The translations under genes were made by a program, and so were the position numbers. From Gnetum montanum (lineage: Eukaryota > Streptophyta > Gnetopsida > Gnetales > Gnetaceae): a stretch of 64,000 nucleotides of DNA. Location: the NCBI GenBank assembly GCA_015680685.1, contig MNCI01022408.1, positions 108,019-172,018 on the forward strand. Reading direction: 5' to 3'. The notes below the pieces were generated by a model. It ran no database searches. It saw nothing but the letters and a program-made list of their open reading frames with translations, and was not told the origin of the DNA. Positions within the stretch are counted from its first letter, which is position 1, and every line of letters starts with the position of its first letter. Shown one piece after another: positions 11,851-24,600 of the stretch.

Positions 11851-13255
11851 CATGGAGGTACTGAGCATAAGAAACGATGCTCTATGGTTGATGGGAAGGT
11901 TTGAGGTTAGATCCATGATTCTTGGGTAAGTGGAAAATCATTTGGAGGCACCAGAAGTGTGAGAAGGTGGAGTCATTGACATGAAAAGCCTTGGAAGAAG
12001 CAAGAAAAAGGGCATTTAAATCGAGGTTATGGACGGATCAATTTACATGATAAGGGAAAGCATGTAATTTACAATGAAATTCTTGAAAGGTTAAAATGAT
12101 GTGGTTGTGTCAAACAAGTACAAGTCACAAAAGTTACACAAGTGGATCCTCCTCAAAGCAGGTGTTAGCCTATGATGCCCTTATGTAACCATACTTAAAA
12201 ATGTCCATAAGCACTAAAGGGGTTAAATGCAACACATACCTATGCAACAAAACACACATGTTAAAACCACCAATTTGAGATAATAACTCTATGTTACATA
12301 AAACCATAAGTTAGGATCAAATGGACAGTGAGATGAGATGGACTGTAGAAAGGATTGCATAAATTGGGACATGTGGTGTCTTACCATGAGCACAATGAAT
12401 CCTTGTATGTTATTAATGGTTAAATAATCATGAGACCTTTTTTCCAAGATTCAAACCAAGTCTAGACCACATTTCAGCGACATTGCATTATTTCATCATG
12501 TTGGTTGACAACTATAAGGCTATCATAGTTGCAAGGAGTAACATCACTTGGCATTTTATCTAAAGGATAAGCTTATTTATGGGACACATGATTTTTTTTA
12601 ATTTTTTTATGGAAGTTCTAAGAAGCCACCAACCTTTAGGCATGGTTACATGGGTTTCCAGTGGGATCCTTAGAAATTTATTCAATGTCATTTTATGTAA
12701 CTCTTACTTTCATTTTTTGTTAAATATACAAGGATATAATTACAACTAAAGCAACATGATAGAACATACAAAAATGGCTAGAGAAAATCCACAAATCCCC
12801 TTGATGTCACACCCTTCACATTCCCCCTTGATTCTTCACTCTTCAGTCTAGACATAATCATTATGAATTGGTTTTTAGTCTCATGTTGAAAAAGAATGCC
12901 ATTATGACTAGAGCAAGAACCTCTTATGAATGGAATGAGTGGATGGATGATGTGGCCTCACTGTCTGAATAATTAGTCCCTTATGACTCAACAACATAGA
13001 AAAAACCTTACCTCAATGGGCAACATGATCATTTTATTCACAAGCAAGATTACTAACAAGAAGATGAAAACAAAAAATAGAAAAAGTTGAAAGGAATAGG
13101 AAAAATTTTATAAAGAAATTAGAAAATGACAAAAAATTGTAAAATAAAAAGATGGAAAACACTTATGAATCCTGAAGATTAGAATGGGGGGTGATCCCTA
13201 GGACTAAACATTTGGTCATGACAAGGATTAATAGGTAGATAGATAGGATCCATGC
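11851..13255 (-). other. Noncoding spacer of A between gag and the internal promoter
   Basis: About 1.4 kb with no supported reading frame. In element H the matching interval between gag and the internal promoter holds protease, RT, RNaseH and integrase plus a 1.5-kb spacer, so pol was probably removed here. Confidence 0.5.
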
Positions 13256-13259
13256 ATGT

Positions 13260-15679
13260 ATAAAACATTCATAACCATTCATTCCCTAGACATTGGGTAT
13301 CTATTGGTGTTGCAATGGCTGGGTAGACAAAGTTTTCATTGCACACTTGATTGTTAAATGAATGATGGATTAGGGTATGAGGTGTGTTAATGTTACAGAT
13401 GTTTGGCCCACTATAGCACCCTTGATCATGATATGGTATGCATGGATTTGTTGGTCTTTCCATGCTTGTAGATTCATTGCTTGGTTTTGAAATTGGAGTA
13501 ATGATGAATGATGGCCCTTTTGTAGGATCAAAGGATGATGGTTGTCAAAAGGGAGGTGTTGTATTAGATTGTCATTGTGCTAGTTTAGATGATATGGTAG
13601 CTCCATGGGTGGTTTGCTTAAGCTTATAGCCTTTCCTAAAGAAGGGACATTTTCAACATTGCAATTGAGACCTACCGGTATCAGCATGTCTATGCACATC
13701 TATAGCACAAGTGGCATTCACTTTTTGATATTGTTGTGTTGAACCTTCCTATGTCATTGGCAATGATGTGTAATGAGGTGTAGTATGAGAATATCAAGGG
13801 TAGGATGGATAGTAAGAGGCACAAGGTGGTGATCCTCTAAGGGATTTCATGGGTTGATGGTATTTAAGAGAGTGATAGTAACAATTTGAAGCAGAGAACA
13901 TAGAACTAGCTGGAGAAATAGGGTGTTGAACATATTACCTATGCATTTCAACTATTAGGAAGGCTAGGGCTGATTTGGTGATGGCTTCCCCCATGACTAT
14001 GGTTGTTGCCATTTTGGTTGATGTCAATGTTGAGGTTGGTAATAAGTCCCCCTAGGATAGTACAATTAGTTGTGGGACTATCTATAATTACCATGGGAAA
14101 GGAAATCTCCCATGCATGTGCTTCTGTACAAACTTACGATTTAATGCACCTACCCAATACTCATGTAGATGCAACAAGATTGAGCAATGACCCTTGGATG
14201 GTCATATATGTATATGTCACCTCCATTATCTTCATCTATGGTTGATTTTATAGCCTCACTTTCTTTAGCCATTTTTCCCATTTGCCAAAAAGTGTTCCTA
14301 ATTATTTCCTTGTTTTGTATCCTTTGTTTATTATGACTGCCTAGTTTGTGTTGCATGATCTTCTTCTCAACCATCTCAACAAGATTTGTAACTTTTTCAT
14401 ATATCCATTTGGACATCCTATTAAAATTTGCTTCAAGTTCATCAATAGACTTCTACATTAGTAAGGTTTGTTACGATATCACCTTATCAAGAGCTACCTC
14501 TTTCTCTGTACCATAGATATGGACCTCCTTCTCTTGAAGATATGGATCCTAATGATTTTTCTCAACATTCTCCCATTTACATAGTTCCCCTTCTTCTTTC
14601 TCCACATGCTCGATTAGTTCTTAGATATAATGGGTTTGCAACTAGCATAATTGACCTAAGGCATACATTCCGAGGGTCTTCCTTGTTTCATTATGAAACC
14701 CATCAATAATGTGAAAAAGTTGCCTTTCCTTAGAGAAACCATGACTTGTACATCTATTCAATAGGAAATAATATCTATCTAAGGCCATGTCCAGGGGTTC
14801 ATGTTGTTCTTGTCTCCATCCTTGGATCTATCTTCCCAAGTTGGATACCTTCACATAGGTCTAGTATTTCTCATTAAAAAGTTCTAGCATTGTAGATAAT
14901 CATCGAATTAAATTTGTTTTTAACGATCTAGACCACACTTTGGCTCTATTAATTAATGTTCTAGGGAAGAGCTTAAGCTTTTTCCATTCACTTTCAACAT
15001 TGCAATAGACAGAGGAATCATGGAAGGCTTGTAAATGATGTTTTGAATATAAATCATAGCCTCCTACAAATTTAGGAATATGATTCATATCAAGCTTGGG
15101 TAGGTGAATTTCTTTGTGATGCATGCAAGATATCTTAACTACCTCTATTATCTACATTAGGATCTTAGTGGCCAACAAGGATTCATTATCATCAGACAGG
15201 TTTTGAGGGGAATTCCTATTTGGTTAATGGTGATAATTTTTCCTATGTTCATGTTGATGACTATGAGTGTTCCTGCAAGTTTGATTTTTATTTTTATTTT
15301 GACCCTATAGTGAAGCTTTATCTCCATAAATATGTTCATCTTTGTCAAAACTAAATGTTGAAGGGAAAGGGGAAGATGAGAAACTGGAAGGATTTCCATG
15401 GCTTCTATGGTGTTCCCCATGGTCCCTTGATTTATCATTTCTTAGTTTCGAGGAGGCCTTAGGCCTTGAGCTCTCTCCTGGTCTGAGACTTGCTTCATCT
15501 CCTCCAGGGTTGTCTACCTTAGGTGAATGTAGTCTTTGAGCATTGTGAAGTTGGTCATGAACATATGAAACCCTTGCATAAGGTTGGTCACTTCAAATTT
15601 CCTCACCATATATCTCATTAGTTCTCCGATGAACATTTTCGTTATATAGTGCATTATCACTTCCTTGTGGAAGAGACAT
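13260..15679 (-). pseudogene. Gag of element A (Athila-like)
   Basis: Starts at an ATG (15679, MSLPQGSDNAL), about 125 bp inside the 5' LTR edge. A charged N-terminal region is followed by the retrotransposon gag core at 15124-14900: HIPKFVGGYDLYSKHHLQAF and KLKLFPRTLINRAKVWSRSL. The same core is found in K at 61006-61190 (KLKLFPQTLIKELESWYRLF). Downstream, a coiled-coil-like stretch at 14416-14250 parallels a similar one in K, then a Pro/Tyr/Ser-rich tail (about 13900-13300) parallels the tails of K and H. Few stops interrupt the first kilobase, more later. Gag would form the particle that packages element RNA. No protease frame follows. Confidence 0.8.
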
Positions 15680-15785
15680 TATTGTTGGCTTATGATATGT
15701 GTGATTTAATATTTTTTGAAGAATATATCATTAATACCTTTACAACAATCATGTATAATATAACTAATCTAAATAATTAGCACCA

Positions 15786-15803
15786 TCCTCAACAATGGCA
15801 CAA
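15786..15803 (-). other. Primer-binding site of A, tRNA-Asp type, decayed
   Basis: One base inside the 5' LTR edge the minus strand reads TTGTGCCATTGTTGAGGA. Against the usual plant tRNA-Asp primer site (TGGCGCCGTTGCCGGGGA) there are six differences; five are C-to-T or G-to-A. Such sites are typical of Athila/Tat-type gypsy elements. Element K has a similar site at 59884. Confidence 0.7.
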
Positions 15804-15804
15804 A

Positions 15805-16684
15805 TGATGAGCAATGAGGTACCCCTACACCCAACCATATGAATCACAAGCATTCATGCATGATCCAGTCGAATTCTATGGATAGGAATAGTTATGCATC
15901 TAAATCATTATTGTTTGGTTGTAGTTTTCTATCTACACACTTGGACTAGTGGTAGCTTTGTCACGTATGGTTTAGTCCAAAGTAACGCACATGATGTTGT
16001 CTAATTTTATGCTACTCCTAATGATGATAAAAAGATAGATTAACCAGGCTAATGAGTAATGGAAAATAAGATGTAAACTAGATTACATGCGATAAGTATC
16101 TATTCCCAATTGTTTGTATATGCCTTGGACTTCATATAACTACCACTAGGATTTCCAAGCATACCTCACTAGGTGTGCTAAATAATACACTACTAGATTA
16201 CCAAGTACTTACGCTTAAGTGCTCATGATTAAGTCATACTCATTCTACTTAATGACAGGAATAGTAAATAGCAATAAATGGAAACATTAACTAAAGAAAA
16301 TGGTAAATAATTAAATAATTAAAGCAATAATAAATCTAAGTTAATGTGACAATGATGGAAGTAATCTTGATCTTTATTTCTAGTCATGTAACATGTCCAA
16401 GTATGTCACACTCAACAAAGGTGTTGTACAATTACAAACATCACACTACAAGCATGCATTGGAAATAATAGAACTTGAATTCAAAAATCTAGAAAAGACT
16501 ATCAAAAACTAACTACTAAAACTATGTCCCAACCATGCATCCAAGTGTTGTATTTATAGGCTAGCACAAAAGAGATGATATCGAGTATCCAACATCATTT
16601 CTTGGGACTCGATATCATGTATCTAGTATTGGAGCCTTGATATTGGGTATTTGATATCAAGGTTGACACAATGATGACTCATCA
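15805..16684 (-). repeat. 5' LTR of element A
   Basis: Begins TGATGAG and ends CTCATCA, a perfect 7-bp inverted repeat. On the minus strand U3 is short (16684 to about 16570) and carries GATATC words (around 16573, 16612 and 16653), followed by the TATA box CCTATAAATA at 16560-16551. Downstream in R/U5 is a TTGG..CCAA word cluster (16141-16207) that recurs in B, H and K. Confidence 0.9.
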
Positions 16685-16744
16685 TTGAAAATTCAGGGTT
16701 GAAGAACTATTACACACAAAATCCTTGGTTTTTCCAACAACTAA
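16685..16744 (+). other. Continuation of the L LTR after element A
   Basis: The sequence attcagggttgaag and the following acacaaaatccttgg align with the complement of D near 35440-35390 (attcggggttgagg, ctacaccaaatcctttg). It is therefore the right flank of the A insertion within the L LTR. Confidence 0.6.
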
Positions 16745-17646
16745 GGTTTTCAATCATAATAATACCCACTACTCATCATTAAGCATTCATGTGCAATCTA
16801 GTCAAATTCCATGGACTTATAGCCTTCTAACTACACTGGTCTCTAGGAAGTGAAACTAACCATTAAAATCATTATCTTCCCAATTACACTTTTGAAACAA
16901 AAAGGTATGGTTAAGTATAACTGATACATATGATTTTTATCATTTTTTATGTTTTATGTTCTAATTTGCATAAAAAGAAAGAATAGAGAATTAAAGATAT
17001 TTTATTGCTAATTTAATCTAACTAGCTAATATCTAACTAATCCTAGCATAAGCATCCATTCCCACTTGTCATACACATCTTGAACATGTTTAATGTCACT
17101 GGGTTGCCAAACGTTAAGCATTACTGGGATTACCAAGCACCAAGTGTCTACTCAAAGTGGTCGTGCTTATGTGCTTAATTTATCACTATTTAATCTAGCC
17201 TAATTTAGCTTAATTTATTTCATAATTAATTATTTAATTACTTAAAACATTAAATAAAATTGCATAAAGTACTAAATTCATAAAGGAAATAATTAATCTA
17301 TTTCAAAGTATTGCAAGGTTTATCAGAAATTTCATCTTTATTGCTGCACATAATACCATGCTCAAGTACAATAATGCTCAAATAAAGATCTATACATTCT
17401 TTGACTCCTACTATGGACACTTAGAAAAATATTCCAACTTTCAAGCAACAGAACTGCAAGAGCTCCACTACAACTATGACAAAAGATATCATAAACATGG
17501 TAGGTGAGCATGTATTTATAGGGGAAAATAGGCACTATGTTGACAAGGTCATGTTAATGCATCAAATCATACATTGACACAACTATGTTGACAAGGTCAT
17601 GTTAATAGGACCACATTGACAAGCCCTCATTGACATAACCCATGGC
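16745..17646 (-). mobile_element. LTR B, a diverged single LTR of the A/H/K family
   Basis: Aligns with LTR A in many places: taagcattcatg ... caatctagtcaaattccatgg near 16780; the TTGG..CCAA cluster at 17096-17145; the TATA box CCCCTATAAATA at 17524-17513 on the minus strand. U3 (17646 to about 17530) holds a different word: a 25-bp segment at 17534-17558 recurs exactly at 17582-17606, 48 bp on. No partner LTR or coding part is seen beside it, so it is solo-like or cut by the copia fragment J. Boundaries are approximate. Confidence 0.65.
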
Positions 17647-18860
17647 AAAACTTATCAAGGAGTAATTCAAGAAAGGCCTATTACTCTAAAGAATACCTCT
17701 AAGGAGAAGGAGGTTAATGAGCAAGTTGAGAGAAATGAAGATGAGATTGCTCTTCTCTCAAGGAGACTACAACAATTTCTTACAAGAAGAAACAAGGGGC
17801 ATCTTAGCAATAGAAAAAACCTAATTTCCTCAAAGGTAGAGAAAGAGGTCAAAATTTCTTAAATTCTTCTAATCTAGATTTTTTTTATAAAATTTTTGGT
17901 TTGTGGAGGAAGATGCTATATGGCTTTCAAATGTCCTGGTGATCCAAGTGATAGCAAGATATGGCCAAGGAATAGATCCAATGATGAGGAACCAAAAAAG
18001 ATCAACTTTTATACAAGTTGGGATGATGGTGAGCAAAGTGAAGAAGAAGTATGCAATTCTTCCAAAGATTTACATCTCATATGCGTGGCACTTATTGATG
18101 AAAATTCCTCACATGTAGCTAAACAAGATGGTAAGTGTGATAAGAGGTATAGTGAATTTAAAGAAGAAATTTTTCTTTTACATCATTTGATTAGGAAGGC
18201 AAAGAAACTAGTACTTTCTAAGTTAGATGCTATTCATGCTAAAATGAAAGAAGAGAGCTCAAACATGAAAGCTAAGATTCAACAACTAACCTCTTATAAC
18301 AAGGATTGTAGAAAAATTCAAGATGAGGCAATTCTTGAAAATCAGCCAAAAAATTTAGAGGAAGCAACACTTGAAGTTTCAAGCTCAAAGTCAACCATAG
18401 TAAGGTTTGATAATTTTGATCATGAGGATGAGACTATGTTTATATGTAAAAATTGTGGTGTTATGCAAACTCTTAACTATGATAATCAAAATAAGATTAA
18501 TGCTTAGTCTTGTTAAAAGGGCTTTGGTAAGGAATTTGTGCAGGTACCAATAAGTGAAAATGAAGGGAAGTGGAATCTTGAAAATAATGCAAAAAGTGAT
18601 CTAGAGTTCTATCAGAAGGAACATGAACAAATAGAGATATCACATACACAATCTAATGGAAGATAGCCTAAGGACAAGGAGGTACATCATAATAGGGGAC
18701 CTCATCTCAAACTTCATTAATCCTCTCAATTTATCAACAAGCAAGGTAAGTCAAGGTAAGTCTTTATCTCTTTGCTTTCTATTAATAAGGATAGTGTATG
18801 AGAAGTCCAAAATTATCTATGGCTTGTCTAGCACAAACATGGTGGAATAAGTGTCTAGAG
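17647..18860 (+). pseudogene. Copia gag remnant (element J)
   Basis: The frame from about 17647 reads ERPITLKN, then DEIALLSRRLQQFLTRR, a typical part of Ty1/copia gag in the SIRE/Tork group. The open stretch 17896-18507 (203 codons) carries NFYTSWDDGEQSEEE, an acidic region like that of copia gag, then a coiled-coil-like segment (about codons 85-155) that parallels the one in element E (57382-57600). The knuckle around CYMAFKCPGD is damaged. From 18520 to 18860 there are short open fragments only. The 5' LTR and the N-terminal gag are missing; LTR B abuts directly. Confidence 0.65.
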
Positions 18861-20510
18861 AATTTCTTATGTTCATAATATTGATATAATTGGTTTTGTG
18901 AATATTTATAATAGCACTTGTAACAATTTCCCTTGGATATTTATCTTATAACAATTCTAGTTGAATTTCTTATCTTGCAATTCAATCTTTCTTAATTTGA
19001 AATTCATATGATAATTATATGCTCATAGTCTTTGGCATGAATTTTCCATTTATAAGAAATGAAAAATCTCTAAAAATATTGCTAATTGAAGATCTAGATC
19101 TCCATAATTATGTTTAATGTAGATATATAGTTATAATGTTTTTTTGTGACTTGCATTCTGATCTTAAGGTCCTAGAAGAATTGCACATGTGTAGGGTGAG
19201 CCTATTCCTCATTCTCAATCATCTTCTTGATAATCACATATGTAGGGGGAGTCTTCAAAGACCTCAAACAATGAGCAAAGATTCATCAAATGCAAAATAT
19301 TCAAGGCAAGAATAGGGTTAACTCTTTATTAAGATGTCTTACAAGTAATTTTACCTAACCACTATCTAAAATCTTGCTAAAGCCTATGTAGCTTGCTTGT
19401 ACATTGATTTGTCCTTTTTCCTTTCCTTCTTGATGTTTACTAAGAGTTGAGTTCAGGTGGGATCATTACACATTGGTTTAAAATATGATTTTCTTCCATA
19501 AGACAAATCCTTTTAAAATGTCTTTAGATCCTTGGTGAAACACCTTCTTCTATCTTTGGTATTTTGTGTTGAAGTTTATTAACAAACTATTTTACTTGAT
19601 TGTATGCACATTAGTAGATAACTTCAAAAAGTATATGAACATATACTTATCAATATGTTTTATTTTTGATCAATGGTTGTGGATATTGCATTGCCTTATA
19701 TAAAAAGCAAAGTATGAATGTTTCTCTCATAGTTCTAATATTCTATTGTTACCATCCTTTTGGGTGAATCTAGAAATACATGCTACCATAAAATAGTTAT
19801 TTTTAATAGATAGACTTATTGATCCTCCATGCTCTATCCTTAGTCTTTAACATTCATTTGTGTTTGGTCCTCATTTTTTTTATATCCCACCTATTTGATA
19901 TTCAATCATAAGCTAAAGCAAAAAGTACCTATTTTTGTGAAAGGAACTAATTGATATTATGAGCAAGACCATTATCATTTTTTTTAAGTATCTGCAACTT
20001 TAATTGACTCATCCATTGAATAGTTTACCTTGTGATGAAGAATCAAGTATTTGGCATGGCTGATTTCAAGTTATAAAGATGTATTTTCCTTATCATAAAG
20101 ATATGCCCATTTTTTATGCTAATTTTTTACAAAGATGAAGAATATTGAACCATTAAAAGCACCATGTACTACTAATGACTTCTTGATTTAGAGATAGGTT
20201 CCTTAATATTCAAAGTTTACACTTCACTTCATGATTAATGTTTGAATATCACTTGGAAGATTTGGATCAGTTCTTGACAAATTAGGAACACCTCTTCATG
20301 GCACTTGGTACTAAACAATTGATTCTCTTAGTTCACTATATATTTGGGATTATGTCATGATGTTTGTTTCTAAAACTTATTGATTTATTTTTTTAATCAC
20401 ATTTTTTTCCTTTATTCTTTCTTCTTCTTCTTTTTTCTTTAAAAAGGGGAAGAGTAGTATGGTTATATTTGTATGATCACTAACCCATTTTCTTAAGTTT
20501 TTGAACATCA
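18861..20510 (+). other. Noncoding or unrecognisable interior of element J
   Basis: AT-rich and without a supported reading frame. I could not recognise copia protease, integrase or RT. It lies between the J gag and the polypurine tract, so it is probably eroded pol or leader DNA. Confidence 0.4.
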
Positions 20511-20513
20511 CAA

Positions 20514-20526
20514 AAAAGGGGGAGAT
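20514..20526 (+). other. Polypurine tract of copia element J
   Basis: The run aaaagggggagat directly precedes the LTR start TGTGGACC at 20527, the arrangement used for plus-strand priming in copia elements. Element E has the matching aaaagggtgagat on the minus strand. Confidence 0.75.
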
Positions 20527-21569
20527 TGTGGACCTTTTGGTGTGTTTTGGTGTGTCCAAAACATTAAGAAAAATGGATTCAAAGGTTGTTTGCATGGCTA
20601 TGTGGTTATTGTGCTTGTAGGACTTAGCATATGGGAAACTAAGATGAGTTGAAGAGAACAAGAAATAAAATGTTTAGAGCTCAAAGGAGCAGGTCATCCA
20701 CATGGTTTTCAAACAAAAATGAAATAATTTCAAAGAACATGGAGAAGAACTAGATAATGTGCAAACAAAGTTATCATCATCAAAGCATGTAGAAGATTAA
20801 GCTTATTAACAACGAATGATAAATTCAAGAGACAAAGAAAGTGAAAGAAAGATGTCTCTAGGAAATATTAGATGTCTTGGTAGAATTGGAGTGAACCTAG
20901 ACAAAGACATCCTTAGAAATAGCAAGACATCTTTCTCAAACAAAGATGTCTTTCATGAGAAAAAGACATCTTTATAGAATGTAGACCAAGTTCAAAAAGA
21001 CATCTTCCATATGATAAAGATGTATTCAAGAATGAAGACTTCAAAAAATGTCTTTTAGGAAAAAGAGACATTTTCCCAATATTGAAGGTAAATTCAAAGA
21101 GATGTCTCAAGCACAAGAAAGACATCTCCCATTATTGTTATTGATTGTTAGCTAACCATTGCATGAGTTATGATACGGATTTACAAACAAAGTAGCTATA
21201 AGAAGACTTGTTGTGCATTAGGAAATATGCAAGCCTTATTATATTCATTGATAATAATTTTTAATCATTTAATTCTCTATTGGTCCTCATTGTCTTATTA
21301 TTTTGGCATTGTAAAGTGTGTTGTACCGAACTATGTAAGGATCAAAAAATTGGTTGCAATTCTCCCTTGTAATTCTTATTCTTGTTGCCCTGTGGGGTTG
21401 ATGTACTTGAGCTTGTCAAGATCCTAGAGGATTGAGTTGTTGGTGCTGTGCTACAACACTTTTGTGTAGAGCTAAAGATTGCAAAGGTTGTGGAAGCCTT
21501 AAAATCACATTTCCAAGCCTAAAAGGACCTTGTAAGGTTGAGTAATTGGTGCTGTGATACAACACTCTA
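20527..21569 (+). repeat. 3' LTR of copia element J
   Basis: Starts TGTGGACCTTTTGG; the E LTRs start TTGACCTTTTGG on the minus strand. U3 (about 20850-21130) is full of the word AGACATCT and its complement AGATGTCT. The downstream part holds two related ~90-bp blocks (ggttgatgtacttgagcttg ... gctacaacac ... gtagagc), also seen in E. It ends at or near the N at 21570, where D array DNA begins. Confidence 0.75.
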
Positions 21570-21570
21570 N
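21570..21570. other. Single N at a contig join
   Basis: One ambiguous base between aacactcta and tccaaggc, at the border of the J LTR with the D array. Adjacency across it is not assured. Confidence 0.6.
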
Positions 21571-21689
21571 TCCAAGGCTTGATATAGTCATTTAAAAGCT
21601 TTCAATGGTCTAAATAGCTAGAATGAGGGGTAGGTATTGAATATTGAAATGTTTTAGCACCATTTGGCCTCCCAAAAGTTTGAAAATCT

Positions 21690-24600
21690 TAGTTCCAAGG
21701 GTGACTACGTTGGGCTACTAGGCCCCAGCATAGTCACAAGGAATGACTAAGTTTGGACAATTCCAAGGATTAAAATGGAGTTAAATTCATGATTGGGAGC
21801 CATGGAGGCAAGGTTTTGGTCATTTTGGATCAATTTTGGGCCATTTTGAGTTGTTTATTCTTGATTTTCATTGTCACATTTTCCCTCCCAAGTGGGATTA
21901 TGCTAACCCAATGTAGTCCCTAACTTCCTCAACATAGTTAAGAGAGAAAAATGGATTTTTCTCAATTCTTAGGCTTGATTGACTATCCTAATGGATTTTG
22001 GGGTGTCACTTTTGTGACTAACTAGGGTTTTGATGCAAAAATTTCTCATTTTCATGCTTGTTTGTGCCTTGGATGGCTAGATACCATGGGACTACACTAG
22101 GCATGTAGTTCCCAATGTAGTCAAGGACTCTAGATGAGAAAAAGTTGAAAAAAAAATTGAATTTTGACTCATTTGCCAAGGTTTCAAGATTTATGCATGC
22201 TCTGGTAGGGTTCTTAGTCTTTCCAAGAGATAGTTTGGGTAGTTTTAGAGCTATTTTATCTACTCCAAATTGGACTACACTGGTCTTGGGTAGGGACTAT
22301 GTTGGCCTAGTGTAGCCCCAGTCCTCCCTTCAACATAGTCACATTGCAAAGGCTAAAAAATTGAGTTTCTTTGCTGAATTTGACTCTAGTGGACACCAGG
22401 ATTCCTAGAAGTGCATTTTAAGTAATTTTGGTCAATTTTTGAAGAATTTTATATGGGCTACACTAGGCCTAGAGAGGGACTACACTGGCCCAACATAGTT
22501 CCAACTTCCTTCAGGGTAGTCGAAGCTCTAGAGGTGAAAATTTATGAAAACTAATGTGCTCCATGGTCAGTTAGGCTCCGAAGAGGCTCCAAGGTTCATC
22601 AATAAGGGATTTCATGTCTTTTGATGCATCTTGAGTAGTTTAGTAGAGACTACACTAGGGATTGAAAGGGACTACACTAGCCCAAGGTAGTCCCAGTCCC
22701 TCCTTAGTGTAGTCAAAGATTATGAACTTAATAATGGTGAATTTTAACTCAGTTTCAAGGTGTGATGGTTTCAATGTGTCCAGACATAGTCTTTCCATTG
22801 ACATATGTGTTTTCTAGGTTATGTTTTACCTAATTTAAAAGTCAAGATGTGGACTATGCTAGCCCAATATAGTCCCATCCCATGTCAATGTAGTCCAATC
22901 TTAGGATAGTTGGTAAGGGATTTCATCATCAACAAAGGTTTCCAACAAAGTATTAGGGTTGACTAGTAGCAAATTTAGGTCACTTTTGGTAATTTTTCTC
23001 CCAATTTAAAGGGACTATATTAGGCATGGAGAGGGACCACACTAGCCCAGCATAGTCTGCACCCTACCTTGTCATAGTCAAGGTGAAAGTGCCAAAAAAT
23101 GATGAGAAATGAAATTTTTGTTTTCACATAGGCTTGGGTGGGCTCCCAAGGTTTGTCGACACTGGTCCTAGATCACTTGGGATAATTTTTTAATAATTTT
23201 TTAGGGACTATATTGGGCTCTGAGAGGGACTACACTGGCCCAACATAGTTCTCTTCTCCTCTTAGTATAGTCTAAGTTAGAAAGGCAAAAAAATTTGAAA
23301 AATTATAGGTTTCATTATTGGAAGGCTTCAAATGGCATTTTAGGAATTTTTAGATGTGAATTTTCATGGTTTTTGATTTTTTTATAATTTTTTGAAAGGA
23401 CTACACTAGGCTCAAACTAGGACTATGCTAGCCTAGTGTAGTCTTCATCTCCCCTAGTGTAGTCCAAGTTTATGATGGATAAAATGGTGAAAACATGCAG
23501 AATTTGTTGCTAGATAGCTCTGAATGGAGTTCTATGGTTTTTTTAAGGTTAGTTTTTTCATGGTTTCTTGGTGAAGTTTCCAACCTGGAATAGACTATGC
23601 TAGGCTTAGGCATGGACTACACTAGACCTATGTAGTCCTCCTCCTCTCAGCGTACTCCATGTGATGGATGCTAAAGTGTGAAGGAAACTAGGTTTCATGG
23701 TCATACAAGCTTAAACTAGGATTTCAGGGCTTACCAAAGTCAAGTTTCATAGTTTTTGGTGTGTTTTGACAAGGTTAATGGGACTATGCTAGGCCTTGGA
23801 AAGGGACTATGCTGGTTCAACATAGTCCCACGTTCCCATTCAATGTAGTCCAAGTTTTGGCATGGAAAATGTGAAAAATTGTAAGTTTTGATTCAGTTTG
23901 GTGTTTTTAGGATTCTTGGAAGTTGAGTTGGAGCTCATACATGATGGTTTCTTGGGTTTTGAGTGGACTAAGCTAGGCAGTCACTAGCCCCATTTCACAA
24001 TGTAGTCCAATGTGAAAACTCAATTTTGTTGATTTTCTTAAGTTTTTTTAATCAATTAACTATTAGTTTGGGGTTACTAGAGGTCTTGTCAAGATGTGAA
24101 GGCTTCAAAAGGTAATTTTGGAGGTTGGTAAGGATCTATATGATGCATATTGACCCTAGAACTCTAGGACTATGTTGGCCCAGCATAGTCCCTAGGTTTC
24201 CCCAGTGTAGTCATGGGGAAAAGGGAAAAGGTAATATCATTCACTGCAATTGATCATGCCTTGGGCTTATTGAAGGCTCAAACTAGGGCTTGGTGAAATG
24301 GTGTGTTGATTCAAGATCAACTAAGGGTTGAATGGACTAGATGGGCTACTTGGGGTTACAAGAAAGTAAGATGTGGTGTTGGACTACACTAGGTAGTAGC
24401 TAGGACTACACTAGCCCAACATAGTCTCTCACTTCTCTCAATGTAGTTGATAGGGAGGTTTGATTTTTATTAGAGTTGGAGTGCTTTTCACCATGTTTTG
24501 GTGCTATTGGGATCGTAGCCAAGGTTTGGTAAGGTTGGGTGGTCAACTTGGAGGCCTCTAAAGGTTGGATGAACAAGTGGGAGTCTATCTCATTATGAAC

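Larger units (their letters stand above)
7420..16684 (-). mobile_element. Athila-like LTR retrotransposon A, full length, pol deleted
   Basis: Two direct repeats of 852 and 880 bp (7420-8271 and 15805-16684) start TGATGAG and end CTCATCA (CTCTTCA in the left copy). The transcribed strand is minus, so the right copy is the 5' LTR. Next to it (15803-15786) is a primer site resembling one for tRNA-Asp. On the minus strand follow gag (15679 to about 13260), a ~1.4-kb noncoding spacer, an internal promoter-like block (11850-11754) and ORF X (11193 to about 8450). No protease, RT or integrase is visible. Element H has the same order with pol present, so A looks like a pol-deleted derivative. It lies inside the LTR of element L. 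The flanks (ctagg, ttgaa) show no clear target duplication. Confidence 0.85.

Noticed and set aside
17896-18507. A 203-codon open frame that could be a host gene
   Set aside because: Its acidic TSWDD stretch, coiled coil and position before a copia polypurine tract identify it as copia gag.
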